Source: a bacterium (GTDB lineage: Bacteria; Vulcanimicrobiota; Vulcanimicrobiia; Vulcanimicrobiales; Vulcanimicrobiaceae). Taken from it: a DNA stretch of 64,000 nucleotides. A program made the translations under genes and the position numbers. The stretch spans positions 1 through 64,000 of the forward strand of contig JAJYFL010000001.1 in the NCBI GenBank assembly GCA_021790935.1. Reading direction: 5' to 3'. Under the pieces are notes generated by a model that worked only from the letters and a program-made list of their open reading frames with translations, made no database searches and was not told the DNA's origin. Shown in pieces: positions 9,810 to 17,908 of the stretch (position 1 is its first letter; each line of letters opens with the position of its first letter).

Positions 9810-11705
9810 CTACATGGCCCGCAGTTTGCTGCCGACGATCCTGGCGCGGCTCAAGTCTACGCCCGACAAATCGACGCCCGAGAAGTCGCAGCCGATGAAG
9901 GTTGCCCCGTCGAGTTTTGCTCCTCGAAGGTGCGCGCCGTTGAGATCGACTCCGCTGAACGAGCTCTGCGAGAGATCGGATTCACGTAGATCGGCTCCGC
10001 TCAGGTTATCGCCCACCACGCTGATGCCGCGCAGATTCTGCCCGCGTAGGTTCGCGCCGCTGAAGTCACAGCCAGACCGGCAGACGTTCAGCAGCATACG
10101 CGCCTGCGCGGGGGCCAGAGCGCGTGCGTCGACATCGCACCCGGTCATCCGCGCGCCGTCAAAGCGCGCGCCGGTAAGGTCGGCATGGCTCAAGTCGCAT
10201 CCGGTGAGATTTGCGTTACGAAAGGATACGCCGCGCAGGTTCGCATGGCTGAAGTCGACGCCGGTGAGCGTCGATCCCGAAAAATCAGCATTCTGCAGCG
10301 AGGCACGCCTGAAGTCGGTGCCGATGAACGACCGATTGCGAAAGTCGTACCCGGCGAGGTTTTGACCGCTGTAGTCGCAGGCAATACAGCCTGCGCCGAG
10401 CGATAGCCCGGCACTCGCGCGCGCAATTCCGCGTGCCAGCGTAGGGATCGCGATCGTGCGTGCACGCCTGTCGATCCGTATGGCCGGTTCGTGAATGGTT
10501 ATAGCCGGAATTCGAATCGTCCGCGCAGGCACATGTATGTGCACCGCAGGAACCGCGACGCGGCCGGTGGCCGCCCGGCTCGGCGATGGCGTCCGCGCAA
10601 TCGCGGCGGCGACCGCACGTTTTGCGACGACCTGCGGAAGCGTGAAGGCGAACGACGGCGTGACGTTCAGCATGACGAAGAAAAGAAGGGCCAGAGCGAC
10701 GGCGAGAGCGCTTGTCGGCCCCAGGGCAATGCTGGTACGAATATTGCGTCCCGCGCGCAGCAAGCGTTCGACCCGAATCGAAAGCCCGCGCCGCGTTACG
10801 AAGACGCCGGGCGCGGCGACCGCGCGATGCGGCCAACCCGTCACTTCGGCCATCTTGGTGAGGCACGATGCGTAGGGACGTGCGTCGCTCGTCTGCCGCA
10901 ACACCCAGTCGTCGCACGCAACCTCGCGCTCGAGGTCAAGTTGTGCGCCGATGAAGAGCACCGCCGGATTGAAGAAGCTCAACGCCTGGATGACGCGCTG
11001 CGCGCCGTTGCTCCAATCATCCGCGCGCCGTAGGTGCGCGAGTTCGTGCAGGACGATGTAATCGATCTGCTCCTCCGAAAGCGTCTCGAGCAAGTGGCGC
11101 GGGATCAGGATCATTGAATCGAATAACCCCACTGCGACCGGGACCTCGATCGCGTCGGAGGTACAAAGGCGCACGTCGCGCGCGCCCCTCTGAAGGCCGC
11201 CGTAATGCGGCAAGCGTTCGCGGTATTCGGGCGGCAGCGGCAACGCATCGCGTTTGAGCCGTTCCAAGCGGTAGAGATTGACGGCGAAGCGCACCAGAAG
11301 CGCGAAGACTGCGGCCATCCACAGAACGAAGAGTACGACGCCCGCGAGCGCGGGCACCGAGATGCGCACGCGATGCGGCGGTTGTGAGACGAGGGGAACC
11401 GATGCGACGCGCAGCGGTGCCGCCGAGCGTGCCGAGGGCCGTACCGCGGATCGAACGGAAGCAGAGGGGCGCCCCACAGCTGCTTGCATCCGAGCGTGCG
11501 GTAATGTGCTCGCGAGCGGCAGCAGGACCGAGGCGAATAGCACAACACCCCACGCCGCATACCGAGTGGCCGCATTGACGTTCGGAATGAACGTCAGCAG
11601 CAGCCACACCGCAAGCGCGAGCACGGCGGCCTCCCAAAGGCTGTTGAACAGAGCGGTAACTGCCGCCGGTGCGAAGAATTGCAAGAACGTAACGGCGGCG
11701 TGCAT
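9810..11705 (-). CDS. BlaR1/M56-type membrane metalloprotease fused to a pentapeptide-repeat domain
   Basis: 631 residues. Hydrophobic helices lie near residues 16-40, 50-66, 117-142 and 333-352, as in BlaR1/MecR1. The M56 zinc motif HELAH is at 220-224, with a downstream Glu in EREVACDDW (about 260) as third ligand. In BlaR1 the fourth helix is followed by a penicillin-binding sensor. Here it is followed by a spacer with a repeating [VI]PA..I pattern (about 384-425), then pentapeptide repeats from about 440 to the end (GQNLA, TDFRR, ADFSG, ANLRG, ADLRE). The repeat region opens with GCIACDYSG and later has CRSGCDFSG. The topology implies a cytoplasmic or membrane protease and a periplasmic repeat domain. 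The ATG overlaps the blaI stop by one base (TGATG). Confidence 0.9.
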   Translation of the reverse strand: MHAAVTFLQFFAPAAVTALFNSLWEAAVLALAVWLLLTFIPNVNAATRYAAWGVVLFASVLLPLASTLPHARMQAAVGRPSASVRSAVRPSARSAAPLRVASVPLVSQPPHRVRISVPALAGVVLFVLWMAAVFALLVRFAVNLYRLERLKRDALPLPPEYRERLPHYGGLQRGARDVRLCTSDAIEVPVAVGLFDSMILIPRHLLETLSEEQIDYIVLHELAHLRRADDWSNGAQRVIQALSFFNPAVLFIGAQLDLEREVACDDWVLRQTSDARPYASCLTKMAEVTGWPHRAVAAPGVFVTRRGLSIRVERLLRAGRNIRTSIALGPTSALAVALALLFFVMLNVTPSFAFTLPQVVAKRAVAAAIARTPSPSRAATGRVAVPAVHIHVPARTIRIPAITIHEPAIRIDRRARTIAIPTLARGIARASAGLSLGAGCIACDYSGQNLAGYDFRNRSFIGTDFRRASLQNADFSGSTLTGVDFSHANLRGVSFRNANLTGCDLSHADLTGARFDGARMTGCDVDARALAPAQARMLLNVCRSGCDFSGANLRGQNLRGISVVGDNLSGADLRESDLSQSSFSGVDLNGAHLRGAKLDGATFIGCDFSGVDLSGVDLSRARIVGSKLRAM

Positions 11706-12088
11706 CAGCCCTTCTCCTCGTACGCGTCGATGAGCTGCTTCAGCCGCCGGATCTCGTCCTCGCCGAGGCTGCCCTCCTCAATGAGACGTAGTGCGAGGGC
11801 CCCGGAATTGTTTCCGAAGAAGCGGCTCAGCACGCTACCGACGGCCGATTTGGCCGCATCTTCCCTTTCAATCACGGGCTCGTACACATACGCCCGGCCC
11901 TCCTCGTCATGGCGAACGTGGCCTTTCCTCTCCAGGATGCGCATCGTGGTCAGCACGGTGTTGTATGCGAGCGGCGGCGGCGGCAGCGCTTCCGCGACCT
12001 GCGTGACCGTGGCGTGGCGCTTCTGCCATAGGACTTCCATCAAGCGGAGTTCCGCCTCGGTGAGGGTACTGGATCTCTTGCGAGCCAC
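11705..12088 (-). CDS. BlaI/MecI-family transcriptional repressor
   Basis: 127 residues starting at GTG 12088 behind GGGAGGA. The N-terminal winged helix is typical of the family: LTEAELRLMEVLW, then AYNTVLTTMRILERKG(HV), then a wing with YVYEPVIERE. The C-terminal half (VGSVLSRFFGNN...LKQLIDAY) is the usual dimerisation helix region. BlaI-type repressors bind a dyad over their own promoter and are inactivated when the partner M56 protease is triggered; the next gene encodes such a protease. It is the first gene of a four-gene operon ending with the DUF5916 protein. Confidence 0.92.
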   Translation of the reverse strand: MARKRSSTLTEAELRLMEVLWQKRHATVTQVAEALPPPPLAYNTVLTTMRILERKGHVRHDEEGRAYVYEPVIEREDAAKSAVGSVLSRFFGNNSGALALRLIEEGSLGEDEIRRLKQLIDAYEEKG

Positions 12089-12100
12089 GAGGTCCTCCCA

Positions 12101-12120
12101 ACAACTAATTCGTTAGTAGT
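12101..12120 (-). promoter_or_regulatory. Candidate BlaI operator
   Basis: An imperfect dyad with perfect inner arms ACTAA / TTAGT around TTCG (12104-12117), extended by matching outer AC / GT. It ends 13 bases before the blaI start codon, where a repressor would block the promoter or the ribosome site. The outer ACTA / TAGT letters resemble the TACTACA / TGTAGTA arms of known Bla/Mec operators. Confidence 0.5.
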
Positions 12121-12479
12121 ACTCTACGCCGGCGAGCCCGCCTTGTCAACCGGTAGCTCCGTATGGTCGAGCCATTCAGCCCGAGATTAGCAGTCCCCGG
12201 CCTTGAAGGCACGGCGCGGCATTTTCGGTTGCGTGTATTGCTAGGAGAGGGACGGACTAGCGCGCTCCTCGGCGCCGAACTCCGCAAGACTGTACTCGAC
12301 GCAGCCTGCGATGCGCATCCGGAACGCTTCGTACGCGCCTCGGCACCGCGATCCGAAAGTCGTCCTCTTCACGGCAGGGCTCGCTAAAAACCTCACGATG
12401 ACACGTTAATCCCAATAATTACGAAGGGGTGCCGTAAATACCAGTAATTCGGAATTATTGTGATCGAGCAAGCACATAC
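12121..12479. other. 359-base intergenic region between blaI and tRNA-Leu
   Basis: Open frames in this interval have no ribosome binding site and unlikely composition. The part next to the operator should hold the blaI promoter, but I see no confident -35/-10 pair. The part next to the tRNA is AT-rich and palindromic (listed separately). Confidence 0.5.
12413..12460. repeat. AT-rich nested palindromes downstream of tRNA-Leu
   Basis: CAATAATT at 12413-12420 is inverted at 12453-12460. Inside it, TAATTCGGAATTA at 12444-12456 is a near-perfect palindrome. The base composition is far below that of the neighbourhood. It lies about 20 bases past the tRNA 3' end and could form the tRNA terminator or mark an old recombination site; neither is shown. 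Confidence 0.4.
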
Positions 12480-12563
12480 TGCCCAGAAAGGGACTCGAAC
12501 CCCCACGGCCTTGCGGCCACTGATACCTGAAACCAGCGCGTCTACCAATTCCGCCATCTGGGC
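12480..12563 (-). tRNA. tRNA-Leu (CAG anticodon)
   Basis: 84 bases on the minus strand. The acceptor stem GCCCAGA pairs with TCTGGGC, the discriminator is A, and CCA is not encoded. The D arm has GGCGGAATTGGTAGACGC, the usual class II leucine sequence. The anticodon loop TTCAGGT gives CAG. A long variable arm (GTGGCCGCAAGGCCGT region) and the T arm GGTTCGAGTCC complete the cloverleaf. Confidence 0.95.
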
Positions 12564-12727
12564 GCGACCGACGACGATTCGCGCCCCGCGCGCACGACCC
12601 TGCCTCGCTCTGCAACCGGCCGAGCGCGGCGGGTTTTCTGGAGGCCACGTATGCCCGCATTACGGCGACTTCGCTTGGATGGCGGTTCCGGGTCGGCCGG
12701 CGCCGTCGCCCCGGTGGGCGGTAGGCT

Positions 12728-13915
12728 TTGATAAGACGCCTGCTGCCCATCCTCGGGATCACGTTTATAGACATCCTCGGTTTCAGCATGCTGATACCGA
12801 TGCTGCCGTACTTCGTCACGCATTTCGGCGCATCGCCGCTCGTCGTCGGTTTCATCTTCTCCGTCTTCTCGTTCTGCCAGCTCATCGCCGGACCGATTTG
12901 GGGCAACGTCTCCGACCGCATCGGCCGAAAAGGCGTACTGATCGTCAGCCAAATCGGCGCGACGGTTGGCTGGGGCATGCTCGCCTTTGCACCCAACATC
13001 GCGTGGGTTTTCGTCGCGCGCATCGTCGAGGGGGTCTCCGGCGGGAACATCGGCATCACGCAGGCCTACGTTGCAGACGTGGTCGAGCCGCGCGAACGTG
13101 CGCGCGCATTCGGATACATCGGCGCGACCTTCGGCGCGGGCATGGTCTTCGGACCGGTCGGCGCCGGCATCTTGTTTTCGCACTATGGATTCGTGGCGCC
13201 GTTCTTGGCGGCGTCGGCCCTACAGTTCGTAACGCTGCTCGCGACGCTCGCGCTCCTGCCGGAGACGCGCGGCAAGCGCGGCGAGGTTGGCCAGAGCGTC
13301 GGCTTCGGCGAGATCGCTAAGACGTTTCGAGATCCGAACGTCTCGCGCTTCCTATGGCAAAAGCTCGCGCTCTCGCTCGCGCTTTACGGCTGGTTCGGCG
13401 TTATCGCGCTCTATCTGAAAGCCCAGCTTCACTTTACGCTCGTCGAGGCGGACTACTATTTTTCGCTCTTTGCGATCTCGAACGTGATCATCAACGGCGT
13501 GCTGGTCGGCCGGTTGTCGAACCGGCTCGGTGACCGCTCCATGTCGAGCCTTGGTCTCGGATCGTTGGTCTTTTCGTTCGCACTCGTTCCGTTCGTGCAC
13601 GGCGTTCCGGCGCTCTCCGGCGTGCTCTTGCTCTTCAGCATCGGTATGGCGCTTGCGAACACGGGCATCACGGCGCTCATCAGCAATGCCGCCGCAAACG
13701 AACGCCAGGGAACCGTCCTCGGCGTCAGCTCCTCGCTCGACTCGCTCTCCGGCATGGTCTCACCGCCAATCTCAACCGGGCTGCTCGGGCGGCTGGGTGC
13801 GCCATTCGCCGGTGTGACCTCGCTCGTCTTTGCGGCGATCGCGCTCGCGCTGGGGCTCGCCGCCGCGCGATTCGAGGCGGCGCGCCGGCCACTCTCGACG
13901 ACGCCGGAGCCGTAG
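12728..13915 (+). CDS. Major facilitator superfamily transporter, TetA-like
   Basis: 395 residues with about 12 hydrophobic segments in two sets of six. The loop after helix 2 has the MFS motif A as GNVSDRIGRKG. Helix 5 has the antiporter-type GFIGA..GPVGAG pattern (motif C-like, FGAGMVFGPVGAG), suggesting proton-coupled efflux of a small molecule. A stop at 12722 blocks any earlier start, so translation begins at TTG 12728 or at a later codon. It stands alone and its substrate cannot be inferred. Confidence 0.88.
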   Translation: MIRRLLPILGITFIDILGFSMLIPMLPYFVTHFGASPLVVGFIFSVFSFCQLIAGPIWGNVSDRIGRKGVLIVSQIGATVGWGMLAFAPNIAWVFVARIVEGVSGGNIGITQAYVADVVEPRERARAFGYIGATFGAGMVFGPVGAGILFSHYGFVAPFLAASALQFVTLLATLALLPETRGKRGEVGQSVGFGEIAKTFRDPNVSRFLWQKLALSLALYGWFGVIALYLKAQLHFTLVEADYYFSLFAISNVIINGVLVGRLSNRLGDRSMSSLGLGSLVFSFALVPFVHGVPALSGVLLLFSIGMALANTGITALISNAAANERQGTVLGVSSSLDSLSGMVSPPISTGLLGRLGAPFAGVTSLVFAAIALALGLAAARFEAARRPLSTTPEP

Positions 13916-13950
13916 CCGGCAAGCGCTGAATACGTCCGCGCGCTCCGAGT

Positions 13951-14196
13951 CTAGCGATAGGCGTCTTTGCGATCAAGGATGCGCTGCACGACGACGACGG
14001 CATCCGCACGCTCGAACAAGACGCGCCAGCGCCCGATCCGCAGACGATAGGCCGCTCGCCCCTGCAGCTTGCGAATGTCGGCATTGGGCGCGCGCCCGGC
14101 CACGAACGCGGCAATCTCCCGCAAGACCGCGAGCCGGTCCGCCTCGGCAAGACGCTCAGCGTCTTTGAGGGCGCGGGGCTCGAACCGGACGGGCAC
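13951..14196 (-). CDS. RelE/ParE-family toxin
   Basis: 81 residues of the compact RelE/ParE fold: an N-terminal helix pair (RFEPRALKDAERLAEADR..VLREIAAF), then KLQGRAAYRLRIGRWRVLFE, then VVVVQRILDRKDAYR. The last two stretches are the core strands of mRNA interferases and gyrase inhibitors of this superfamily. The closing R-I-x-x-R-K-D-x-Y matches RelE-type ends. GTG start directly follows the antitoxin TAG. Confidence 0.85.
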   Translation of the reverse strand: MPVRFEPRALKDAERLAEADRLAVLREIAAFVAGRAPNADIRKLQGRAAYRLRIGRWRVLFERADAVVVVQRILDRKDAYR

Positions 14197-14451
14197 CTAG
14201 CGCAGCTGGTCCGGGGTCAAGTGAAAGTGCGCGAGGACATCCTCGAAGGCGTGCGCCTGCCCGCGCTCCGACGCATCGGCGGGCTCGTCCAACGCTTTGC
14301 GCTCATCGTCCTCGGCCGGTTCTTCCGGCGCGAGCGCGAGTTGGATCGCCACGCGATCGTTGCGTCGTACCGCGTCGAGCAGTTCGGCGATGCGATCGAT
14401 CTGGGCCTCGGGGAGTTGGTCAAGGAGCCGGTGGAGTGAGGCGCGAGTCAT
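14197..14451 (-). CDS. Antitoxin partner of the RelE/ParE-type toxin
   Basis: 84 residues, acidic, first gene of the pair. The N-terminal helix (SLHRLLDQLPEAQIDRIAELLDAV) resembles the leading helix of many RelE-partner antitoxins. The acidic, probably disordered tail (PEEPAEDDERK...) would wrap the toxin. No DNA-binding fold is evident. An ATG at 14451 fits both length and promoter; in-frame sequence further upstream is antisense-like and was excluded. Confidence 0.75.
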   Translation of the reverse strand: MTRASLHRLLDQLPEAQIDRIAELLDAVRRNDRVAIQLALAPEEPAEDDERKALDEPADASERGQAHAFEDVLAHFHLTPDQLR

Positions 14452-14457
14452 GGTAAC

Positions 14458-14463
14458 ATTGTA
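14458..14463 (-). promoter_or_regulatory. -10 element (TACAAT) for a probably leaderless toxin-antitoxin mRNA
   Basis: TACAAT on the minus strand ends seven bases before the antitoxin ATG (six intervening bases). This would place the transcription start at or next to the start codon. There is no ribosome binding site in between. A GTAAC direct repeat (14453-14457 and 14461-14465) overlaps the box and could be the autoregulatory site. Confidence 0.5.
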
Positions 14464-14522
14464 ACACGCCCGGGCGGCGCTGGGCGGCAAGCGCGGCCCG
14501 CATCCGGGTCGAAGGGGAAGGG

Positions 14523-14804
14523 ATGTGGAGCTATGCCGGACTGCTGTGCGCGCTTGGAACGGGCGTCGTCGCCTGGTTGCGAAGCCGCACGGCGAACGGT
14601 ACTTTCTACGAAACCGACGTCTACGGCATGACGCCGCGAAGCCATCGGCGTTATGCTTACGCAAGTGCCATTTTCGCGCTCTACTTCATCGCCTCGGCGC
14701 TCCGGCCGTCGCTCCCCGCGGTGCCGGCACTAGCCGTCTTCGCGGTGGTCGCCATCCTGTACGCCTCGTCGTTCGTTCGGGGGGCCACCGGCGAGGACGA
14801 ATGA
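14523..14804 (+). CDS. Small membrane protein of unknown function
   Basis: 93 residues with hydrophobic segments near 3-19, 47-61 and 65-84 and an acidic end (TGEDE). Upstream GAAGGGGAAGGG is a plausible ribosome site. The family is not recognised. It lies just before a TM2-domain gene on the same strand and the two may be co-expressed. Confidence 0.65.
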   Translation: MWSYAGLLCALGTGVVAWLRSRTANGTFYETDVYGMTPRSHRRYAYASAIFALYFIASALRPSLPAVPALAVFAVVAILYASSFVRGATGEDE

Positions 14805-14869
14805 GCGAAACATCGCGGCTCGTGCCGCGGTAGATCGAACCGGCAGGGGACCGCTCCGTGGAGGACCGG

Positions 14870-15247
14870 ATGAACGTACACAACATGATGCTCAAGCAGC
14901 AACTCGCGCCGCAGCAACTTCTCGCGCTGGAAGCGCAGATGCACTGCTATCGCAAGGAGCCCGTCGTGGCGTTCCTGCTGGCGTTTTTTCTCGGCATCTT
15001 CGGCGTCCATCACTTCTATCTGGGCCGGACGCGCCCCGGGATTATCATGCTGATCTGCACGCTCTCGGTCGTCGGGCTCATCGTCAGCATCCCATGGAAG
15101 ATCGTCAACTGGTTTACCGTCTGGCGCGAATGTGCCGACGTGAACGACGAGATCGAGTACTGGTTCCTCTATCAGATGGTCCACGGCACGCCGGCGCCGG
15201 ACCCGAGCCGCCCCCCGATCGGCGGCTTGCCGATGACGGCGTCCTAG
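14870..15247 (+). CDS. TM2-domain membrane protein
   Basis: 125 residues from ATG 14870, chosen over GTG 14858 because GTGGAGGACC sits at the right distance before it. The TM2 domain (about residues 36-90) has two helices joined by the signature FFLGIFGVHHFYLGRTRPGI and ends with PWKIVNWFTVWREC. TM2 proteins have no settled bacterial function. The gene is convergent with the membrane glycosyltransferase-like gene, six bases away. Confidence 0.85.
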   Translation: MNVHNMMLKQQLAPQQLLALEAQMHCYRKEPVVAFLLAFFLGIFGVHHFYLGRTRPGIIMLICTLSVVGLIVSIPWKIVNWFTVWRECADVNDEIEYWFLYQMVHGTPAPDPSRPPIGGLPMTAS

Positions 15248-15253
15248 CCGCTC

Positions 15254-16438
15254 CTAGTTGCCGGGGCGCACGAAGACGTTCCAGTACCACACGCCGTAGA
15301 GACCCGCGATGCACGAGTAGGTAACGAGCGCCTCTGCCCAGAGAACGAAGCGCTCGCGCGCCGCGAAGATCATCAGAACGAAGAGAAACGCGACGAAGTC
15401 GAGCGTGTGCCGCATGCCGTACTGGGCGTAACCGTTCACGTAGTATAGGAACGACGGCCCCGCGGTCAGGAACGCCGCAACCCACATCGTCACGACCTGA
15501 TAACGCGGTCTGCGAGCGAAGAAGGCCAGCACGAGCGCGGGGCTCGTCCACGTAAGCGCGACGCCGGAGAACGTCGGCCGAATCCACGGCCACCGAGACG
15601 AGAAGTCCGGCATCTGCACGAAAAACGACCATAACTGATACGGCAGGTTAGCGAACGAGAACGGTTCCCCGCTGCGTGCGCCGATCGCATCCTCGTGGAA
15701 GAAGATCGTGTGGCCGCGGTCCCAGGGAACGCCCCAGCGCGCGAAGTTGTACCCCACCCAAAGCAGCGCGGCCGGAATCAAGATCGCTGCCGTCTGCAGC
15801 AGAACGCGGCGCAGCTGCGTTCCGCGCGCGAACTGCGCCCGCGATTGCGCGCCGAGACCGCCGCTGGCAATCAAATACACGATCGCCGGTAAAGCCATCA
15901 CGGCCGTAAAGCGCGAGGCGATCGCACCGGCGTACAGCAGCACGACGAGCCACGGCCGGTTTTTCCCGGCGAGTTCGGTCAGCGCCAGCGTCATGAAGCA
16001 GACGGCCGACGTCTGCGCGACGAACCACACATCGCCGAGCATCGAAGCCCAGAGCAGATCGGTGCCGGCAAGGTAGAAGGCGCACAGCCAAAACGTCGTT
16101 CTCCCAGAGACTCCCAGGCGCTCGCACAACTCCCAGGCGGCGCCGATCGTGATGCCGCAGAGAACGACCGCAAGCAGCGTTTGGTTTGCCGCCGTTCCAA
16201 ACAGCGCAACGAAGGGGATCATGAGAAATCCCGGCAAGGGATCGTTCACGATGTAGCGGTGGCCGTGCCACAACACGGCGTCGATATACGGGCCCGGCCA
16301 GTCGATCCAGAAGCGGCCGTGCAGCACCGCGCTGGCGAAGAGCACGTAATTGTCGTACGGCGTCGAACGCGCATGCGAGAACAGCAACGCTACTGCAAAG
16401 CCAACGAGACCGGCGTAAAGCGAACGGCGTACCTTCAA
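15254..16438 (-). CDS. Polytopic membrane protein, GT39/ArnT-like glycosyltransferase fold
   Basis: 394 residues with about ten hydrophobic segments. The first periplasmic loop has YDNYVLFASAVLHGRFWIDWPGPYIDAV, the area that carries the catalytic acids in GT-C enzymes such as ArnT and PMT. The assignment is by topology and by its partner, not by a diagnostic motif. The TTG start overlaps the stop of the DUF2723 gene by four bases, so the two are translationally coupled and may glycosylate the same lipid-linked or protein acceptor. Confidence 0.65.
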   Translation of the reverse strand: MKVRRSLYAGLVGFAVALLFSHARSTPYDNYVLFASAVLHGRFWIDWPGPYIDAVLWHGHRYIVNDPLPGFLMIPFVALFGTAANQTLLAVVLCGITIGAAWELCERLGVSGRTTFWLCAFYLAGTDLLWASMLGDVWFVAQTSAVCFMTLALTELAGKNRPWLVVLLYAGAIASRFTAVMALPAIVYLIASGGLGAQSRAQFARGTQLRRVLLQTAAILIPAALLWVGYNFARWGVPWDRGHTIFFHEDAIGARSGEPFSFANLPYQLWSFFVQMPDFSSRWPWIRPTFSGVALTWTSPALVLAFFARRPRYQVVTMWVAAFLTAGPSFLYYVNGYAQYGMRHTLDFVAFLFVLMIFAARERFVLWAEALVTYSCIAGLYGVWYWNVFVRPGN

Positions 16439-17907
16439 TCTTTCACCATCCGGTAAAGCGTCGGGTCACCGCCGACGGGCTGAGGGTAGTACCCCCGAAC
16501 GGAGCCGAAGAGAATCCCGACCACGTAGACCGGGCGGGTCTTGGCCCACACCGGCACGTGGCTTGCGTCGTCTTCGAGCCACGCGGTTTCGACGATGCGA
16601 TTCCCCAAGCTGCGGTCGACGTAGGCCGCATAAGCCAGCGGCGTGGCGTAGATCCACGGGGCGATGAGAATGGCATTCGGCGGCGTGCGTTGCCGCACCG
16701 TCCGTATCACCGACTCGGCGCCGCTTGAGTTCCACTGGCCGAAGATATCGCGGTGGACGAAGAGCTGCCCGAGCGCCATCGCGGCCAGGGCGACGGCCGC
16801 GGCGCCCCGCCACGCGGGCCGGCGACGCAGCAACTCGGCCACGGCGTATCCGGCAGCGACGGCAACGATCGCGAACGACGTCAGGTAGTAGCGATCCCGA
16901 TCCGCCTCGACGGTATATCCAAACGCGAACGCCGTGGGAACCCAAGCGGCGAGAAGTGCCGCGATGCCGAGGAGCCGATCGCGCACCAGCAGCATTCCGA
17001 GACCCACGAGCGCGAGCAATACCCCGAGCGGCGTGTACTCGGCAGCCAGCGTCTCAAGGTATTCCGGCCCTCGGCGCACGTACGTTTGCGGCGACACGAT
17101 CGATGCAACGCTCGCTCCGGCGTGGAACTGCGATCCCGTGACGAGCGTTACGAATCCGCGCCACGTCGACGGATCGTCATCGTCCCAAAACGGTTTGCCC
17201 GGCGCCTCGCCGAGCTGTAACGTAGGGTCGAGCCGCGCTCGGTCGACGTAGGCGCTGCGCAGCGGCAGGTATGCGTAAAACGACACGCCTGCAAGCAACG
17301 CGAGCGCGGCGAGGACGAGCGCGCGTGCCCGAACGGCGCGCAACCGCGCGAAAAACAGCACGAGGAGCGCTGGCAGGAGCAGCGCCACGATCGGATGGGT
17401 GGCGATCCCGAGTCCCCACGCGAGCGCGCCGCCGACCAACGCCGTGGACCGTGCCGTACGGTACCACCTGACGGCGCAGTAGAACGTAAGCACGGCAAAG
17501 AACACGGCCAGCGCGTGTACTTCCGCTCGCGTCCCACGCGTCCACGCAACGTCCCCAAACGCGAAGAGCCACGCGGACGCCATCGCCACCCACGGCGCGT
17601 CGACGAGTTCCGCCAGCGTCCGGTAGACGAGCCACGCGGTCAAACTCATCGCAAGCGCGCAGAACAGCGACATGCGCATCGAGACCGGACCGATCGCTAC
17701 GACGTGAGTGAATATCCACCCGAATATGGTGAAGACCGGAAAGCCCGTCGGGTGGGCGATGCCGAGAATCCACGGCACGACCTGCATCTCGCCGGTGTCC
17801 CAATAGGCTACGGCGCGGTTGAGCGACGCCGCGTAGACGCCGAACGGAACCAACCACGCCAGCCAACCCGCAATCCGCGAGTAGGTTCGATTCACGTTAG
17901 GGTCCAC
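16435..17907 (-). CDS. DUF2723-family membrane protein (GT-C type, O-mannosyltransferase-like)
   Basis: 490 residues, about 11 membrane segments. The family signature is clear near residues 28-60: NRAVAYWDTGEMQVVPWILG followed by AHPTGFPVF, matching the DUF2723 pattern ..WD.GE.......AHPPG.P. In GT-C enzymes the first-loop acids (D37/E40 region here) are catalytic and the donor is a polyprenyl-phosphate sugar. GTG at 17907 follows the upstream TAA by one base; a second GTG four codons later is possible. Confidence 0.85.
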   Translation of the reverse strand: MDPNVNRTYSRIAGWLAWLVPFGVYAASLNRAVAYWDTGEMQVVPWILGIAHPTGFPVFTIFGWIFTHVVAIGPVSMRMSLFCALAMSLTAWLVYRTLAELVDAPWVAMASAWLFAFGDVAWTRGTRAEVHALAVFFAVLTFYCAVRWYRTARSTALVGGALAWGLGIATHPIVALLLPALLVLFFARLRAVRARALVLAALALLAGVSFYAYLPLRSAYVDRARLDPTLQLGEAPGKPFWDDDDPSTWRGFVTLVTGSQFHAGASVASIVSPQTYVRRGPEYLETLAAEYTPLGVLLALVGLGMLLVRDRLLGIAALLAAWVPTAFAFGYTVEADRDRYYLTSFAIVAVAAGYAVAELLRRRPAWRGAAAVALAAMALGQLFVHRDIFGQWNSSGAESVIRTVRQRTPPNAILIAPWIYATPLAYAAYVDRSLGNRIVETAWLEDDASHVPVWAKTRPVYVVGILFGSVRGYYPQPVGGDPTLYRMVKD

Positions 17908-17908
17908 G

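Noticed and set aside
12163-12387. 74-residue plus-strand frame between blaI and the tRNA
   Set aside because: No ribosome binding site, Arg-rich, no similarity to any family I know.
12444-12563. Integration site at the tRNA-Leu 3' end
   Set aside because: No repeat of the tRNA 3' segment elsewhere in the window and no integrase nearby.
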